Of a DNA stretch of 64,000 nucleotides, positions 27,964 to 40,800 are shown piece by piece (position 1 is the stretch's first letter; the number at the start of each line of letters is the position of its first letter). The notes beneath the pieces are model-generated. The model saw nothing but the letters and a program-made list of their open reading frames with translations. It was not told the origin of the DNA and ran no database searches. The stretch is from Crossaster papposus (Eukaryota; Echinodermata; Asteroidea; Velatida; Solasteridae). Position numbers and translations under genes: made by a program. The stretch covers positions 124,001 to 188,000 of the forward strand of contig JBAIAA010000408.1 of NCBI GenBank assembly GCA_037893245.1, given 5' to 3'.

Positions 27964-28296
27964 AGGCAGCACAAATATATGAGTGGGTACTATTACAATC
28001 GTATTATTGTCAACAATCAATAGGTATTATATACCACCAATAGAGCGTGTATTACACCAGTAATCGTGACCTCAACAACTTGCCCCAAGATTGGATTCAA
28101 AGCAATTCTTCCAGGGACGATGTACAGGTACGGAATTTTGCCCTTTGATTGGCGCACCAATCTCCCGCAGCAATCGAAATATAGTGCCAATTTTTGTTCT
28201 CAAAAAATGGAATATCCCCAGCAAGATATGGGACTGAGGGACTCCCTCCTTAGTTCCCCTATTAACAGCTTCATGTCTTAATAGTGTCACCATTTA

Positions 28297-28479
28297 GTCT
28301 TGTTTGCAAGACGACCTAATCGCAGTTCTGCTCGGAATTTTTGAGCGATTATCACGTATACAAGACGATCGTATCGAAGTTTGCATGGCGTGGTACGGTG
28401 TACGGATAGAGGGCGACCGCATCGGCGGCCTACGTGCGCTGTATACTGTACCGCGATTAGGTAGTCTTGCAAACAAGAC
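28297..28479. mobile_element. TA-flanked MITE, TIR GTCTTGTTTGCAAGAC
   Basis: The left end GTCTTGTTTGCAAGACGACC is mirrored by GGTAGTCTTGCAAACAAGAC, bordered by TA at 28295-28296 and 28480-28481. 183 bp. Apparent ORFs here are by-products. Confidence 0.75.
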
Positions 28480-28961
28480 TATACACCATTTTGCCTTGAC
28501 ATCTGATTACAGTATCTCAATAGACCGTTGTCAGTGTCTTCGTGGTATCCATGCTCTGAATATTCCCTTTACGCGAGCACGGGGCAGACTCTACACGAAA
28601 ATAATAGCTGTCATTAACAAGTTGCTAATTAATTCGATTGAATCAGGTGTTTTTTTAACGAAGCACACGCACAATGCAAGTCCACTTATGGACTACAACA
28701 ATTATTGTTTACGCCACTGAATGTTGCTGTGATAAGGCCCACCGCGGCTTGTAGACTTGGTTAAAGCCGATTCCCAACAGAAATTCAACGTGACTGTATT
28801 ATGACCAGGTATGGAGTCTTTCGCTTGATGTTAATACAATAAATGACCATCGGAAAAAGTTTCTGCATTAGATTGGACATTATTCACATGTTATCGAAAA
28901 TTTAAATGAATCGAACAAGTTATTGGTTAAAAGCCAATTGATTTTGTCAAAGCAATTGAGA

Positions 28962-29693
28962 TTAATGGGCCAGTCACAAATCAGTTGCGATGCGTCGGCG
29001 ATGGGTAAAACCGGGAAATTTGAACAAAATCTTGAGACAGATCTCACGATTTTGCACCCGTCGGAGGCGCTCTCCGGACGCCTGCGGCTTGTCGCAGATT
29101 TTTTAGGCATCGCCACACCCGTCGCGGTCCCCAACTTTGAACTTAAAATTTTAAGATTGCTCGCAAGATTTTTCACCCATTTTGGGCATCCCAGACACAA
29201 TCTCCGATGACCTACGATGCCCTCCGATTAATCGGAGGCGTCCTCCGAATAATCTGAGACTAGTCGCAAGATTCTGTGTGGGATTGGAAATTCAGGTTGA
29301 GATTCAATGTCTGCGAGTGGTCTCCGGCGCCCTCCGACTGAATCGGAGGCGCCCTGCGACGATTCGTACGCTTTCTGTGATCGTCTCCGACGAATCGTAC
29401 GGTGGAATCGTAGTAAATCGCCGTGTATATAAGGGCGCCTCCGATCGGATCGCTAAAAGTTTGAGACGCTCTTGCTGCAGATATCGTCTCCGATGCAATC
29501 GGAGGCGATCGGAGGCTAATCCCACGATTTTTCGACAAAACCGGGTCAAAATCCTTGAAAAAATCTCAGACAATGTGACTGCTCCACTTTTATTAGGATT
29601 ATTGCTAGGATTGTTCAAGGATTCTTTATTTTCTACGACGACCCCCGGCCAAACTAATCCCCGACAGATCGCCGACATTGTGACTGGGCCATT
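28962..29693. repeat. GC-rich palindromic element with CCTCCGATT/AATCGGAGG units
   Basis: Ends GGGCCAGTCACAA and TTGTGACTGGGCC-like sequence are inverted. The interior has many AATCGGAGG / CCTCCGATT inverted units. The 218-codon frame across 29182-29838 follows this repeat and has no protein signature. Confidence 0.6.
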
Positions 29694-29719
29694 AGCTATC
29701 AAGCGGGGAGCTCTAAATA

Positions 29720-29966
29720 CAGTCCGGTGTAATTCCAAATATAGTATCTCATTGTTCATTATTCATGAAGACGTCGTTCATCCAATCAGCGCGCTTAGAA
29801 ATAACATCACGTGCATGCTAATATTACTCCAGTCATGAAGTGTGTGCACAAACAACCGCACGCGACCTCTGGTCACATTTTGCTGTCACTGATTGGTGGT
29901 ATGGTACCATGTGACAGGATTCATGAATATGTAATAGGATACCATATTTGGAATTACACCAGACTG
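29720..29966. mobile_element. MITE with TIR CAGTCCGGTGTAATT and AAATA duplication
   Basis: The left end CAGTCCGGTGTAATTCCAAA mirrors the right end TTTGGAATTACACCAGACTG. AAATA precedes and follows it. 247 bp. Downstream, 29967-31132 shows nothing I can name. Confidence 0.75.
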
Positions 29967-31132
29967 AAATACGACAAACAAAATGACAAAAGCAAAAGCT
30001 TGTTTCTATGTATACGTTTTTAAGCAATTACTAAATAATTCTGCTCAAAGGCTTACAAGAAAAAAGCTTTTTTTAGAAGCTTTTGCTTGTTAACTATTTC
30101 ATTTTTTTATGTATAACAATGTAAACAAAGGCCTTAAAACAAAAACAATAATTGCTAGTCTGTATGTATTGGGACCAACATTTTGCACACTATAAAATTA
30201 TGTATTTTTTACAGATAATCCGATCTCAAAGTGGTATGTTTGTTATTCTGTTCACTGTCGCGTAGGCGTACTTGAATGTGTATTTTGGACTTGGGTAAGG
30301 TTCTATGTATCATTATTGTAATCAAAGTTCCAATCGATCTCTGGCCGGCTGTGCTCCGTGATCATGTGGGGTCGTATGGCGACTGTCTACATGCCATCGA
30401 CTCGAATACGTTGTAGCCGCGTCCTTTCAACTTTAGTTTATCAGCAGCGAGTAAGAATGATTATAATCCTTCCATTCTTATCTCCCATTGTTACCATTAC
30501 TGTTGTTATTGTTATAACATTAAACTTTTCTAGGGTTTTAAAGGTTAAAGGTTATTTAACTATTATGCAACTATGCAACTTACAATAAATATTTGATTTG
30601 ATCAACCACGATTTCAACTGGCATATCGATAATTGTATACATGCCATTAACCCAAAGAAAATTAATTTTAAGCTATAGATTTTACTATATACAAATGCAA
30701 TTTTGAACAAAATTTTTATTAAATTTGCTAGTGGAGGTAAAATTACCAAAACAAAAATGTTTCTGTTGTGTTTGTTAACACCAGGAAAAGATTCTACAGA
30801 GCTATAAAACGGGAGAAAAGCTAATTGGCATGGCTTTTCGTTTTATATCTACATTATAGTATATTAGTGGGAACAGGCAGAGAGCTGAGTTTAACCATGA
30901 AACATCCTAACCGGAGGAACCAATTTGCTCAGTCCTTATCCAGGTCAAAATGGCACTCTGCTGGGTCAAATGACCTAGAAACATGTCAGTTTGACCTGCA
31001 AATAGATTGAGCAAATCTGGATTCACTGTCTTGGTCAATCTGACCCAGGAGTTTATGGAGTGTTGTTACTGGATTTGTGCTGGATTCTACGACATCCTTA
31101 GGATCCGGGCTTATTATCTATGGACTTGGTCT

Positions 31133-32047
31133 TTAGATGCTGTAATTGACGGTGCCGCCCAAGTTGTCTGCACCGTACAATTCCACGTCAGGATAACCTT
31201 CGTCTAAATCCTGCCTTCCGAGGCATTGACAACACACCAGGCGCTTCAAGCCGTCACGGAACTCAGCGATGCGCCACCAGTAGATGAAAGGATTGATGAG
31301 CGAGTTGACCATTAGGAGAAGAAGGAATGCCGTGAACATAATCTTAAACTCCTCGCTTTGGCCCCCGTAGTACTTGCCGCTGAAGTAGATGTAGAAGTTG
31401 GCGCAACAGAACGGCAGCCAGCAGACGAGAGAACTGACCAGGATGATGGTGACAGTCACCATCGTGCGGCGGGTTTGAAGCATCCTGGTACGGGTGACTT
31501 CATCGGCGTCCTGAGGAGCAGGCGTGGACGCCAGTGGGTTATAGCGGGAAATCTTCCGGAAGACGATGTAGTATAGCACCGAGGTGACTGCAAAGATGGT
31601 GAGAGTTATCAGAGGCCTGACCAAGTGGATGACGACGTCGTTGTAGACGTAAGTGGAAGGCACGTAGATGGCGGCTGAGATGATCCACAGCAGCAGGCAA
31701 GCCGCGAACAGGCACCAGCTGGTCATCAAGAAGTCATAGCGGGAAGGTGGAGTGATAGACAGCGCCAGCAGGAGGTTAATGGCAATGGCCAGAAGGTTCA
31801 ACTCGGCCACGAAGAGCGCCGTCCGGAGAAGAGCCAGGAAGATATCATTCTCGTAGTATTGGTAGATAAACAGCATGATTGGATGGAAGAGATTGGCAAC
31901 GACGAGATTGATGACGAAGGCGTAGTATTTGACGCGGAGCTTCTTGGTCCAGAGGAATATGACCAGGGCCAAGAGATTGCAGACTATAGTGACGGAGCTT
32001 CCGATCTGCTGAGCGATGCTTGTGGCTTGCCACGCCCAGCCGTTCAT
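31133..32047 (-). CDS. Atypical class A (rhodopsin-like) GPCR, intronless
   Basis: 304 residues from ATG at 32047 to TAA at 31133; an in-frame stop just upstream supports this start. Seven hydrophobic segments are visible. CWLP (209-212) marks TM6 and NPFIY (252-256) marks TM7, followed by a helix-8-like basic stretch and a Cys cluster VCCQC (271-275) suited to palmitoylation. The TM3 end reads SRY (102-104) instead of DRY, and no Cys is seen at the start of TM3, so the usual TM3-ECL2 disulfide may be missing. The extracellular N-terminus is only about 15 residues and has no sequon. Class A membership is known from the TM6/TM7 motifs; the ligand is unknown. It could be one of the lineage-expanded orphan receptors of echinoderms. 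32048-32290 is its likely 5' flank. Confidence 0.85.
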   Translation of the reverse strand: MNGWAWQATSIAQQIGSSVTIVCNLLALVIFLWTKKLRVKYYAFVINLVVANLFHPIMLFIYQYYENDIFLALLRTALFVAELNLLAIAINLLLALSITPPSRYDFLMTSWCLFAACLLLWIISAAIYVPSTYVYNDVVIHLVRPLITLTIFAVTSVLYYIVFRKISRYNPLASTPAPQDADEVTRTRMLQTRRTMVTVTIILVSSLVCWLPFCCANFYIYFSGKYYGGQSEEFKIMFTAFLLLLMVNSLINPFIYWWRIAEFRDGLKRLVCCQCLGRQDLDEGYPDVELYGADNLGGTVNYSI

Positions 32048-32867
32048 GTTGTGATTGAAGTACAACAAACCGTTGGTATATTATTCACAACTGTGTAAAG
32101 AAGCACATATTAATTAGGGAATAACAGTGTGAGGACCCAGTCTTCACTGCCAGATAATAACCGCACACTCCCGCCGCACGAGTCTGGCTACCATACTCGT
32201 CAGTATAAGAGCAGACGCCGAAGCAGAAACAGAAGAACGTGGTTGGGGGATGGCCGCTCTTAATGGACCGATCGAGCCGAAGTAACAATTTGGTTGCTGG
32301 CGTTTAGTGACTTTTGCGCCTTAAGTCTTCATTTAGTTTCTAATAATTCAAGAATATACTTTCACCATTTTCAAGTCTCTTTCTGATTGCTGCAATCAAC
32401 TTAAAAGTCGTCGAAGCTTACAGGATCTTCTATCTGCTTAGGGTTTTCTTGTTTGTTTAGAGTTAATCTGTTGTTCAATTCAGAAAGCGAAGCGACAAGT
32501 GTGATTCGGTTCTATGTTTCACGTGTCCTTAGCTCACGTGGGTTAAGGACTTTACCCCACAATGCAGACTGATAGAGACTAATCAGTATATGATTCTGAT
32601 TAGTCTTTATTCCGGATCAATTTAGCAGTTAAAATCCCAGCAGGTTAAATACTAGCTTAATACTAACGCACCCCAAGTGTGCAAAACCATTGCTACCCCT
32701 AGGGGAAGACACTTAATACTAACCAGTGTAGCGGTTCGCGATATGTTTTCAGGGGCTGGGTGGAGCGTGCGTCAATGAATATATTCATGAGAAAGAGCAA
32801 TGGCAACTCGTATACATTGAAGAACTATAAAGAATTATAAAGAACGAATAATTCAACCAACTCACCA

Positions 32868-32945
32868 TTTACATAGTTGGTAGGGAAGAGAGATATGGAT
32901 CAAAAGGTCTGTGGTTCGAATCCGACTATCGTTAACGTTCGTCTT
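32868..32945 (+). repeat. tRNA-like relic
   Basis: Reads TAGTTGGTAGGGAAGAGAGA..GTGGTTCGAATCCGACTATC: a B box is clear but stems do not close. The surrounding 32290-34758 is intergenic with no gene that I can support. Confidence 0.4.
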
Positions 32946-34758
32946 TTTCTTCGACACATTTTCTTATGGGTTATTTTAACCATTGAACAAGAAAAAACTA
33001 AGTTAGTACCTAAATGCCTTGAAAAATACAACAACAACCGCTACACTAGTTAGTTTTGAGTGACTTCCACTATACGGGCTCCCTGTGGGCGGAGCCTATA
33101 AGCTGGATGTATTCAATATCACACGCCTAGTTTAGTTCGCAAAATAACGTGCCATTCAATGGCCGGTTTAAACAACAAAACCATGACAGAGATTAAACCT
33201 GTCTGTTACTTCTTGACATACTCACTACGCGGTCACACTCTAGATGATCCGGGAATTTGTCTCGTTTTATGAAATAAATTGGTAAAAACATTCCCGCCCC
33301 GCAGACTACTAAACGCAAGAATGAGCACTGAGCAAACATGGCCGACAAGATGAGTTCACGTGCACTAAAGGGGCGCGTTCGTTTAACTCACCTGATTTGA
33401 CACGGTTTGGATTATAGCCCAAATCGCGTATTTGTTTTCCAGCACAAATGAGGCCACTTAGCATAAATGGGCGTATTTACACCATACTGAGGGGAAGACA
33501 CTTAGGTTCTCAGATCCTTTAAATTAAACTCACTCCAACAACAAACTTGGAGATCAAAATAGTCAATGAAAAATGAGCAGAAACCAAATTTGAAACTCAG
33601 TCGAACGATCTATAACCTAACCCATTATCCGCTAAGCTACTGTGAGATGTCGACAGAAGCCGTTTTTTTCCCCTCCAAAGTGATTTAATGTACCTCTGAG
33701 CTACGTGTAACTAGTTGAATGAGCAATAACAATATATTAGCGTCATTGCTAAAACTACTGAATAATCATGACGCGAGGGGTCTCGAGCCGCCTATGATAA
33801 TTACCCCTGGTGACCATCCTAGGGACAAAATATACGCGGCCAGTTGCTTCCGAGCTCCGGCCTGGCGCGTGGCCAATACACCGATTCAGTAGGCCACGCC
33901 CACTATAGCAACTACCTATAGCAACGTTCTGCTTGCCTGGGTGATGTAACGGTCTCACTTGGTCTGGCGTCCAAACTTATCCGGTGGCATTCAGCGGATT
34001 ATTGAGCACGTTACACGTTCGTTTAGATCTGACGTCATACTCGGTGTCCCACAGTGCAACAAAACTAGTAACGCACGGAAACTTGGTAATGACGTCAGCT
34101 CCCATGATTCGACCTATTTTCAAACACTGCCCCCAATTTGTTGAATTCGTCTGAAGGAATTTAAAGATTCATACCGCAATAACAGCACTTTTGTTTTTAT
34201 CGTCTATAAACACAACACTTTAAACAGGTCAGTTTCACAACAAAATAATATGAATCCCCTAATCCATCCATTTTCGAAAATTACAGAGAAAGCAAATGAT
34301 GTATACTACCTTAAAATAATTATGAGACATAATTATAAAGTACATTTAGTAACTATTTATGTTAGTCGAAAAGACAACAAACATTATATACAACGACTAT
34401 ATGCTATTCATCGTTCGAATCAAAATCTATGTCGAGCTATTTTACAATTATTAAATGTTAGTTCTGCAAGGTTTGTCTGTAATACTTTAAAAACCAAATC
34501 CTACTAATAACATTCGACCATAATCCCATTGTATAAGTCAGTCCAAAGGCTGGCTAATGCCAAGATAATGAATTAAACACTCTAAAAACACCCGGGTCAG
34601 ATTTGACCCGGATTCCGTGTTGTACATGTATTTGACCCGACATTTTCATCATCCGGGTCAAAAAAGGCATAGCTTTTTTGGATAGTTGCAAAAGGTACAC
34701 TGTGCCTCGAATAAATGAAATCTCGCGGTTTGAAAGGATAAATCTATACTGCCGAACA

Positions 34759-34836
34759 CTAAATATCTACGCCGTCTGAACTGCCAGAGTACGTGTAGTC
34801 GTAAAGGTGCTCATCGAAGTCCAGAACCAGGTAATT
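34759..34836 (-). CDS. RTK exon 18: cytoplasmic tail and stop
   Basis: 78 bp, 25 residues ending DGVDI then [23 protein letters not shown]. Three or four tyrosines could be phospho-docking sites, as in FGFR (YLDL) and Cad96Ca tails. Confidence 0.85.
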   Translation of the reverse strand, partial: NYLVLDFDEHLYDYTYSGSSDGVDI

Positions 34837-37800
34837 CTGTAAGGAATACAACAAGGACAACATATTATTAAGATCCTTATTCACAGAAAGGTGATGGAAT
34901 TGTGCATTTGATGATACAAGCATGTATAAGAGGAACTAATACCAGTCAGAGTATGTCATTAGAAAGATGTTTTTGCCAATATAGGCCATTGTAGATTTGT
35001 AGGTAGGTAGGTAGAATAACAGCAATAGCAGTAATTTTTAAACTGTTGAAAATTGCTCGTTATTCTATATTTCTTTAAAGGACAAATCTGCGATGGCCCT
35101 GTGTAAAGTATTTCCGTAAAATTTACAGTCGAAAGTCGATCAGCGAGATGCCAGGATTCGACCGTATTAAGTTTCAGGGTTGTAGTCGAGTCCCTGCAAG
35201 TCCTTTCACAAGTCCTTTCGTGAATCCAGTCACAAGTACTTTCATAAGGGCAGTCACAAGTAACTAGATGAACAATGACAAAGGACTGCTTTTGTCAAAG
35301 CTGATTTGAATAGCTTGTGATTTGAATTGGAACTGAAGGACTTGTGATGGACTTGCAGGGATTTGCAGGGACTTACAGGGACTTGCAGGGACTTGTGATG
35401 GACTCGACTACATCCCTGGTATCAGAGGAATTAATACCAGTTAGAGTATGTCATTAGAAAGATGTTTTTGCCAATATAAACTATTGCAGATTTGTCCTTT
35501 GAAGAAATATAGGTAGAAAAACAAGCGATGGCAGTAATTATGAAACTTTTGAAAATTGCTCGATATTTTATACCTATATTTCTTCAAAGGACAAATCTGC
35601 GATAGCCCTATGTAATATATTTCCGTAAAATGTACAGTCGAAAGTCGATCAGCGATATGCCAGGATTCGACCGTATTTGTTTACGGGCAGACCGCTAGTG
35701 GTGTTTACTAATATATTGAATTGTTTACGATGAATATTTGTTTAATCTGCCACTTTACATATTTATTTGTAAAGTGGCAGACTTTTCTCCGTAAAAGAAA
35801 AATTTGAAAAAATAAAGTCAAAAAGGAGTCCCTGTCTCTTACTCTAGATTCGATGAGGATTGCCTCCAGTCTGTTTCTCAGTTTCTCAAAAGTTGGCCGA
35901 CTGGCCGGGTCCTCTCTCCAACAATCTATCATCATGTCGTACCTGTGACGAAAACAGAACCAATGGTCTTACCTCAATGAGCTTAAATCAAATGGCAAAG
36001 TCAATGTCAATACTAATCCCGGCGCAAACTGGCTAAAGCAAGATGGCGCGCAATGGCCCGTTAGAATTGGTAATATTGTTATTTTCACCGATGAGGGGGT
36101 ACTGTACACTGAGTCAAGATGCGATGACCTTTCAAAGACAATCAAAATACAATCTCGTTTGTACTTGGTGTCCACCGTATATGCACATTCTAATAATCTA
36201 ATTGATAACGATAGTGGTGATCGACATACACGTCCCCGCTGCAGTGGTCTGGTCTAGGCATTCTGTAGCCTCGCTGTAGTTCCTTGATGAGTTGTTTGGA
36301 AGACATGCCGGGGAAGGGATACGATCCTGCAGCCGAAAAACAAACAAAAGCCCCAGAAGAATCAAAATACACTTCTGTCGATAAGACACTTTAATGTTAA
36401 GCACTCAAACTGACATCCGATCAGAAATGTAGTGTATAACCATAGAGAAAGGGACAGGGGCCAAATTCATAAAGCTGCTAAGCACAAAAATTTGCTTAGC
36501 ACAAAAAAGTCTTGCTCATTAAAAACAGGTTACCAGCCAAAATTATACGTGTTGTTCATGCTAAGCAAACAACCAGCTAATTATCAATCAAAAGCAATAA
36601 ACTGGATCACGTGAAAATTTGGTCTGTAACCTTGTTTTTGCCAAGGACAAATGTTCATGCTAAGCAAATGTTTGTGCTTAGCAGCTCTATGAAATTGGCC
36701 CCTGGTATAATAACCTAACACTAGAATTGGGCACGATGTGATTTTGCATTCAAAGCGGACACGGCCAGGCTAGCAGGATGTGATTTCAACAAATTTTTCT
36801 AAATCACATCCAAAATTTTCCCGGAATTCACATCCACTTCCAAATTCACATCCACTTCCAAATTCACATCCACTTCCAAATTCAGATCCACTTCCAAATT
36901 CACATCCTTGGTATAAGTTATTGGTATAAGTCCAAATTCACATCCACTGGGTGTGAATTTGAATTTAAACCACATTTGAAGGCAAAATTACATCATGACC
37001 ATTCCTAGTGTAAACCCCTTTGGTTTCTGCTCCCTTTCTCTACTTTGCCCGCGGGAGAGGGCGCACTAGGTCAACAGCGCCCTCTTTAATTAAAGGAAGT
37101 TAATGAAATTACCGATGGTTACGATTTCCCACAGAAGCACTGCGAAGGACCAGACATCGCTCTGAATGGTGTACACGTTGTCAAGTAGAGACTCCAAAGC
37201 CATCCATCGGATTGGAACACGACCCTGGGACAAACAAAATAAAGAAACACCACCGGAATATGTAATTATAAAGGAGGGAAAACGTGTGCTTGGAAACGTT
37301 CAACTGTGATACAAACTTCGGTGTGCATATTTCCCCACTTGCCTGCGTCTTTCTTTGGTAGATGCCTCCATTGACGACATCGCGGGCCAATCCAAAGTCA
37401 GATAATTTGCATACCCCGTCACGTGACAACAGGATGTTACGGGCGGCAAGATCACGATGGATGCACTATTAGGAGGTGAACAAATAGAACATCGTTGAAT
37501 CGCTTAGGAAAACAAGACTGTGAAGAATTGCAATTGTTTATCGTACAATGGAACTTCCCATTGCCTCGCGAGGGTGTATTTTGTGTATCACCTCGGCCCC
37601 TGGACTCTTGGTTTTACTGTTAGGCATTAACAGTTCAGAGAATGACCTGTGTTCAGTGCAGTTTTCCCAGCTTGTGTAATTCTTCTACGATTTGGATAAT
37701 TATATACAAAGTCATGTACTGTAAACTGGCAGAAAATCACACAGCACACAGCTAGCTAACTATAATGGAATACCCCATCTGGAATTTGGTGTGGCGTGGA

Positions 37801-40800
37801 AATCACCAAAACAAGGTACTACATTGGTTTTGTTTAACATTAATCTGTGGTTTGAATTAAGAAAAAAAGAAAAAAAGTGGATATTTAGCCGGCACCGCTT
37901 AAACTTCTGTTCACGCTATTTCTAGCTTGTACAGCGCCCTCTACATTATACAATAACCACCATCATTCGAGCAAGACCTATGGCCTATTAAAAAACGCTT
38001 TTTTCCTAAAATATGTTCTTCTTAAATATAATTGTTAATTGACTTACAATTTACAATTACTTCCTCTTGATTCGTACCTGGGACAACTCTTAACTGGGAC
38101 AACTCGTACCTGGGACAGCTCATAACTTGAGCAACTCGTACCTGGGAGAACTCGTAACTGGGACAACTCGTACCATGGACAACTTGTACCTTGAACAACT
38201 CGTACATGTACCTAGTTTGTACTTCACCAGCTTGTATAGCCCCCCCCCCCCTAAAGAAACACCGTGTTTCATGACGTAACATTTTTATAATTGAATAAAA
38301 TATTCCCATAAAAAAAATACATGTATACAAATATTAAACAAAAATATAAATACTAAGACCAACAAATACCAATATACTTAACATTCCAAAGAGCAATTAT
38401 TTGTTTAATGTACACTGTGTTCGTGTCAAAAAGTCGAGATATAACCGTCACTCCTTAATACTCCTTAAGCACTAAAATGACACTCCTAACCCTAGCCACA
38501 CTGGTGGGGCTACCCTAACCCTAACCCTAACCCTAACCCAAGCCCAAGCAGTATTCAAACCTGCACGACGATGTCTTAGCCAAAGCCACACCACGATATT
38601 GCTTTAGTTGTAGTCGAACAGTGCGTTTATATACTGCAAACTATCAGCCGAATATGTTATTATCAGGGTGCACCACCCTAATTGAAAGGAGAATTTCTAC
38701 GCGAGGTCATTTGCATGAAATGTGCCCCCCACAATTTCTTTTGAAAAAGGATGCCGTTTGGTGAAAGAAATGATGGGATTGTGTAAATATAGGATAGGAT
38801 CAACTCCCTGGTTTTTGAGCTTCAATCTGAGGGCAGATTTGACAAAATTACGGTTGAAAAATGGGTCCTAATTGCCCTAGAACGTGCAGGGATGCCATTT
38901 GTAAAATGGCTGCTTGCAGGCTCGGGAAGTATCACTTTTCGGAAGGTGAGTTTTTTTTAGTGTGAATATTAAAAAATGTAATTGGCTAACCTACTAAAAA
39001 TTGAAAAGAAATGGAAAGATAAAGACCAAGACAATAATCTGATTGTTGTTTGAGAAACCCCAGTGATGTCGGTGTGCATGAAACTTGGTCGTGAACATTG
39101 TTGATTTTACACTGTTTCCAATAGGCCTTGAATTAAGATGGTGCACCCATCATCATTACCATCATGGATGCCAGGTACGTCATGCCGTTAGCTATCTCGT
39201 ACGCGTATCGTATGAGGTCCGTAGGTGACATAGTGGTGCGTATGCTGGCGCGGTGCGTCTCTGCGTCCTGTACGCGTTGTCGGCTGTTACGGAGATGCTC
39301 TATCAGATTGCCGTTCGGGAGGTACTCCATGATGATCAAGGGAGGATCTGGGAGAGAAAAAAATAGTTGTTTTAAAGATAGATTGGTTGTATTTTGTTGT
39401 TCACATTGATCTGATGTTTCACATCGAAATGTTTGTTTCATTAGAGAGCGCCCTCTATTGACAGTTCTTGTATAACCAACGTAAAACAATGTAGTGTTTA
39501 TTTTAAAAAGTCATCAACAAATTTGTAAAAACCTTTTTGGCAAAAAAACATAGCAAGATAAAAACTGTTTAAAAACCATTTTTTTTTTTTAATAAATGTG
39601 TATAATTTATCACAAAAAATACTTGTACCCGCCGTACCAGGTCAAAATGCCATGTTACAAACAAATTGGAATGGCGTAGTATGGCTAAAGAAAAGCATCG
39701 GTGTTCAGAAGGTACGTGGTTCGAATCCAGCCATATACTTCTTTTTTAATGTTCTTCAAAAACTTGTACCATCAAAGTTGTTTATTTCAAGGGAGAAAAA
39801 AAGACCACTTTTTGCATAGTGTTAAAGTCTACTGGCTTCGCTTATTAGCGTGGCGATTATAACACTGTTACTGTAATATACTACCGGCATGCTTGCAACG
39901 TGACACTAAGACGTAAAAAAAGCCTTGCTTATTAATGAGGTTAGTCGGATCGGCTGTTGCGTCATTCGTCATTCGTATTCGCGGGAAACTCAAGCATGCC
40001 AAAAGAAGACAACCTCTCAATATGTTTCTGCTGCATGTACAATTATTACCTTCTCCAGTGCAACATCCGAAGAGCGTCACGATGTTTGGGTGGGGCTTTA
40101 GGATCTTCATGACCCCGAGCTCCTTCAGTAAGTCTTGGTGGTCATTCGAGGTAGAGTTTTCTGGAGGGATGTCAAAATTAACATACGTTTACAAATTCTC
40201 AATGAGATTTTATACCTGTAATGCCAGGTCAAATCCAGGGATGTAGTCGAGTCCACCACAAGTCCCTGCAAGTCCCTGCAAGTCCCTGTAAGTCCCTGTA
40301 AGTCAATCACAAGTCCTTCAGTTCCAATTCAAATCACAAGCTATTCAAATCAGCTTTGACAAAAACATTCCTTTGTTATTGTTCATCCAGTTACTTGTGA
40401 CAGCCTTTATGAAGGGACTTGTGACTGGCTTCACGAAAGGACTTGTGAAAGGACTTGCAGGGACTCGACTGGTCAAATCTGATCCGAAGTCAGCTCCGAT
40501 TCTGACCCGGGACTTACATTATATTTGCGGCTCGATGCCAGTTGTTGTATGTAGACAAACATTGGAATTTCAATTCGGCTTCTCTTTACCTTTTAGCGTT
40601 TTAATAGCGACCACGCTCTTCACGCCCGGTCTCAATATACCGTCGGCTTCGCCTCTCACCACCTTACCGAAGGACCCGGTACCCAGGACCGTGCCAAACA
40701 CCAACTGGTACCGTGGAAATTCAAATTCACCTCGGAGAAGGCCGGGCCCACAGGTCATAGGCATCACGTCATATTGCTGTGGGCGAAAAACAGTCAAAGT

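Noticed and set aside
29182-29838. 218-codon plus-strand frame and overlapping minus-strand frames
   Set aside because: They follow a GC-rich inverted repeat, have no recognisable domain, and run through MITE ends.
32048-32068. GPCR start at 32068
   Set aside because: That codon is TTG; ATG at 32047 is the first proper start after an in-frame stop.
37330-37345. GT donor four bases downstream of the GC donor in RTK exon 14
   Set aside because: It would leave phase 1 and break the invariant join to GRVPIRWMA.
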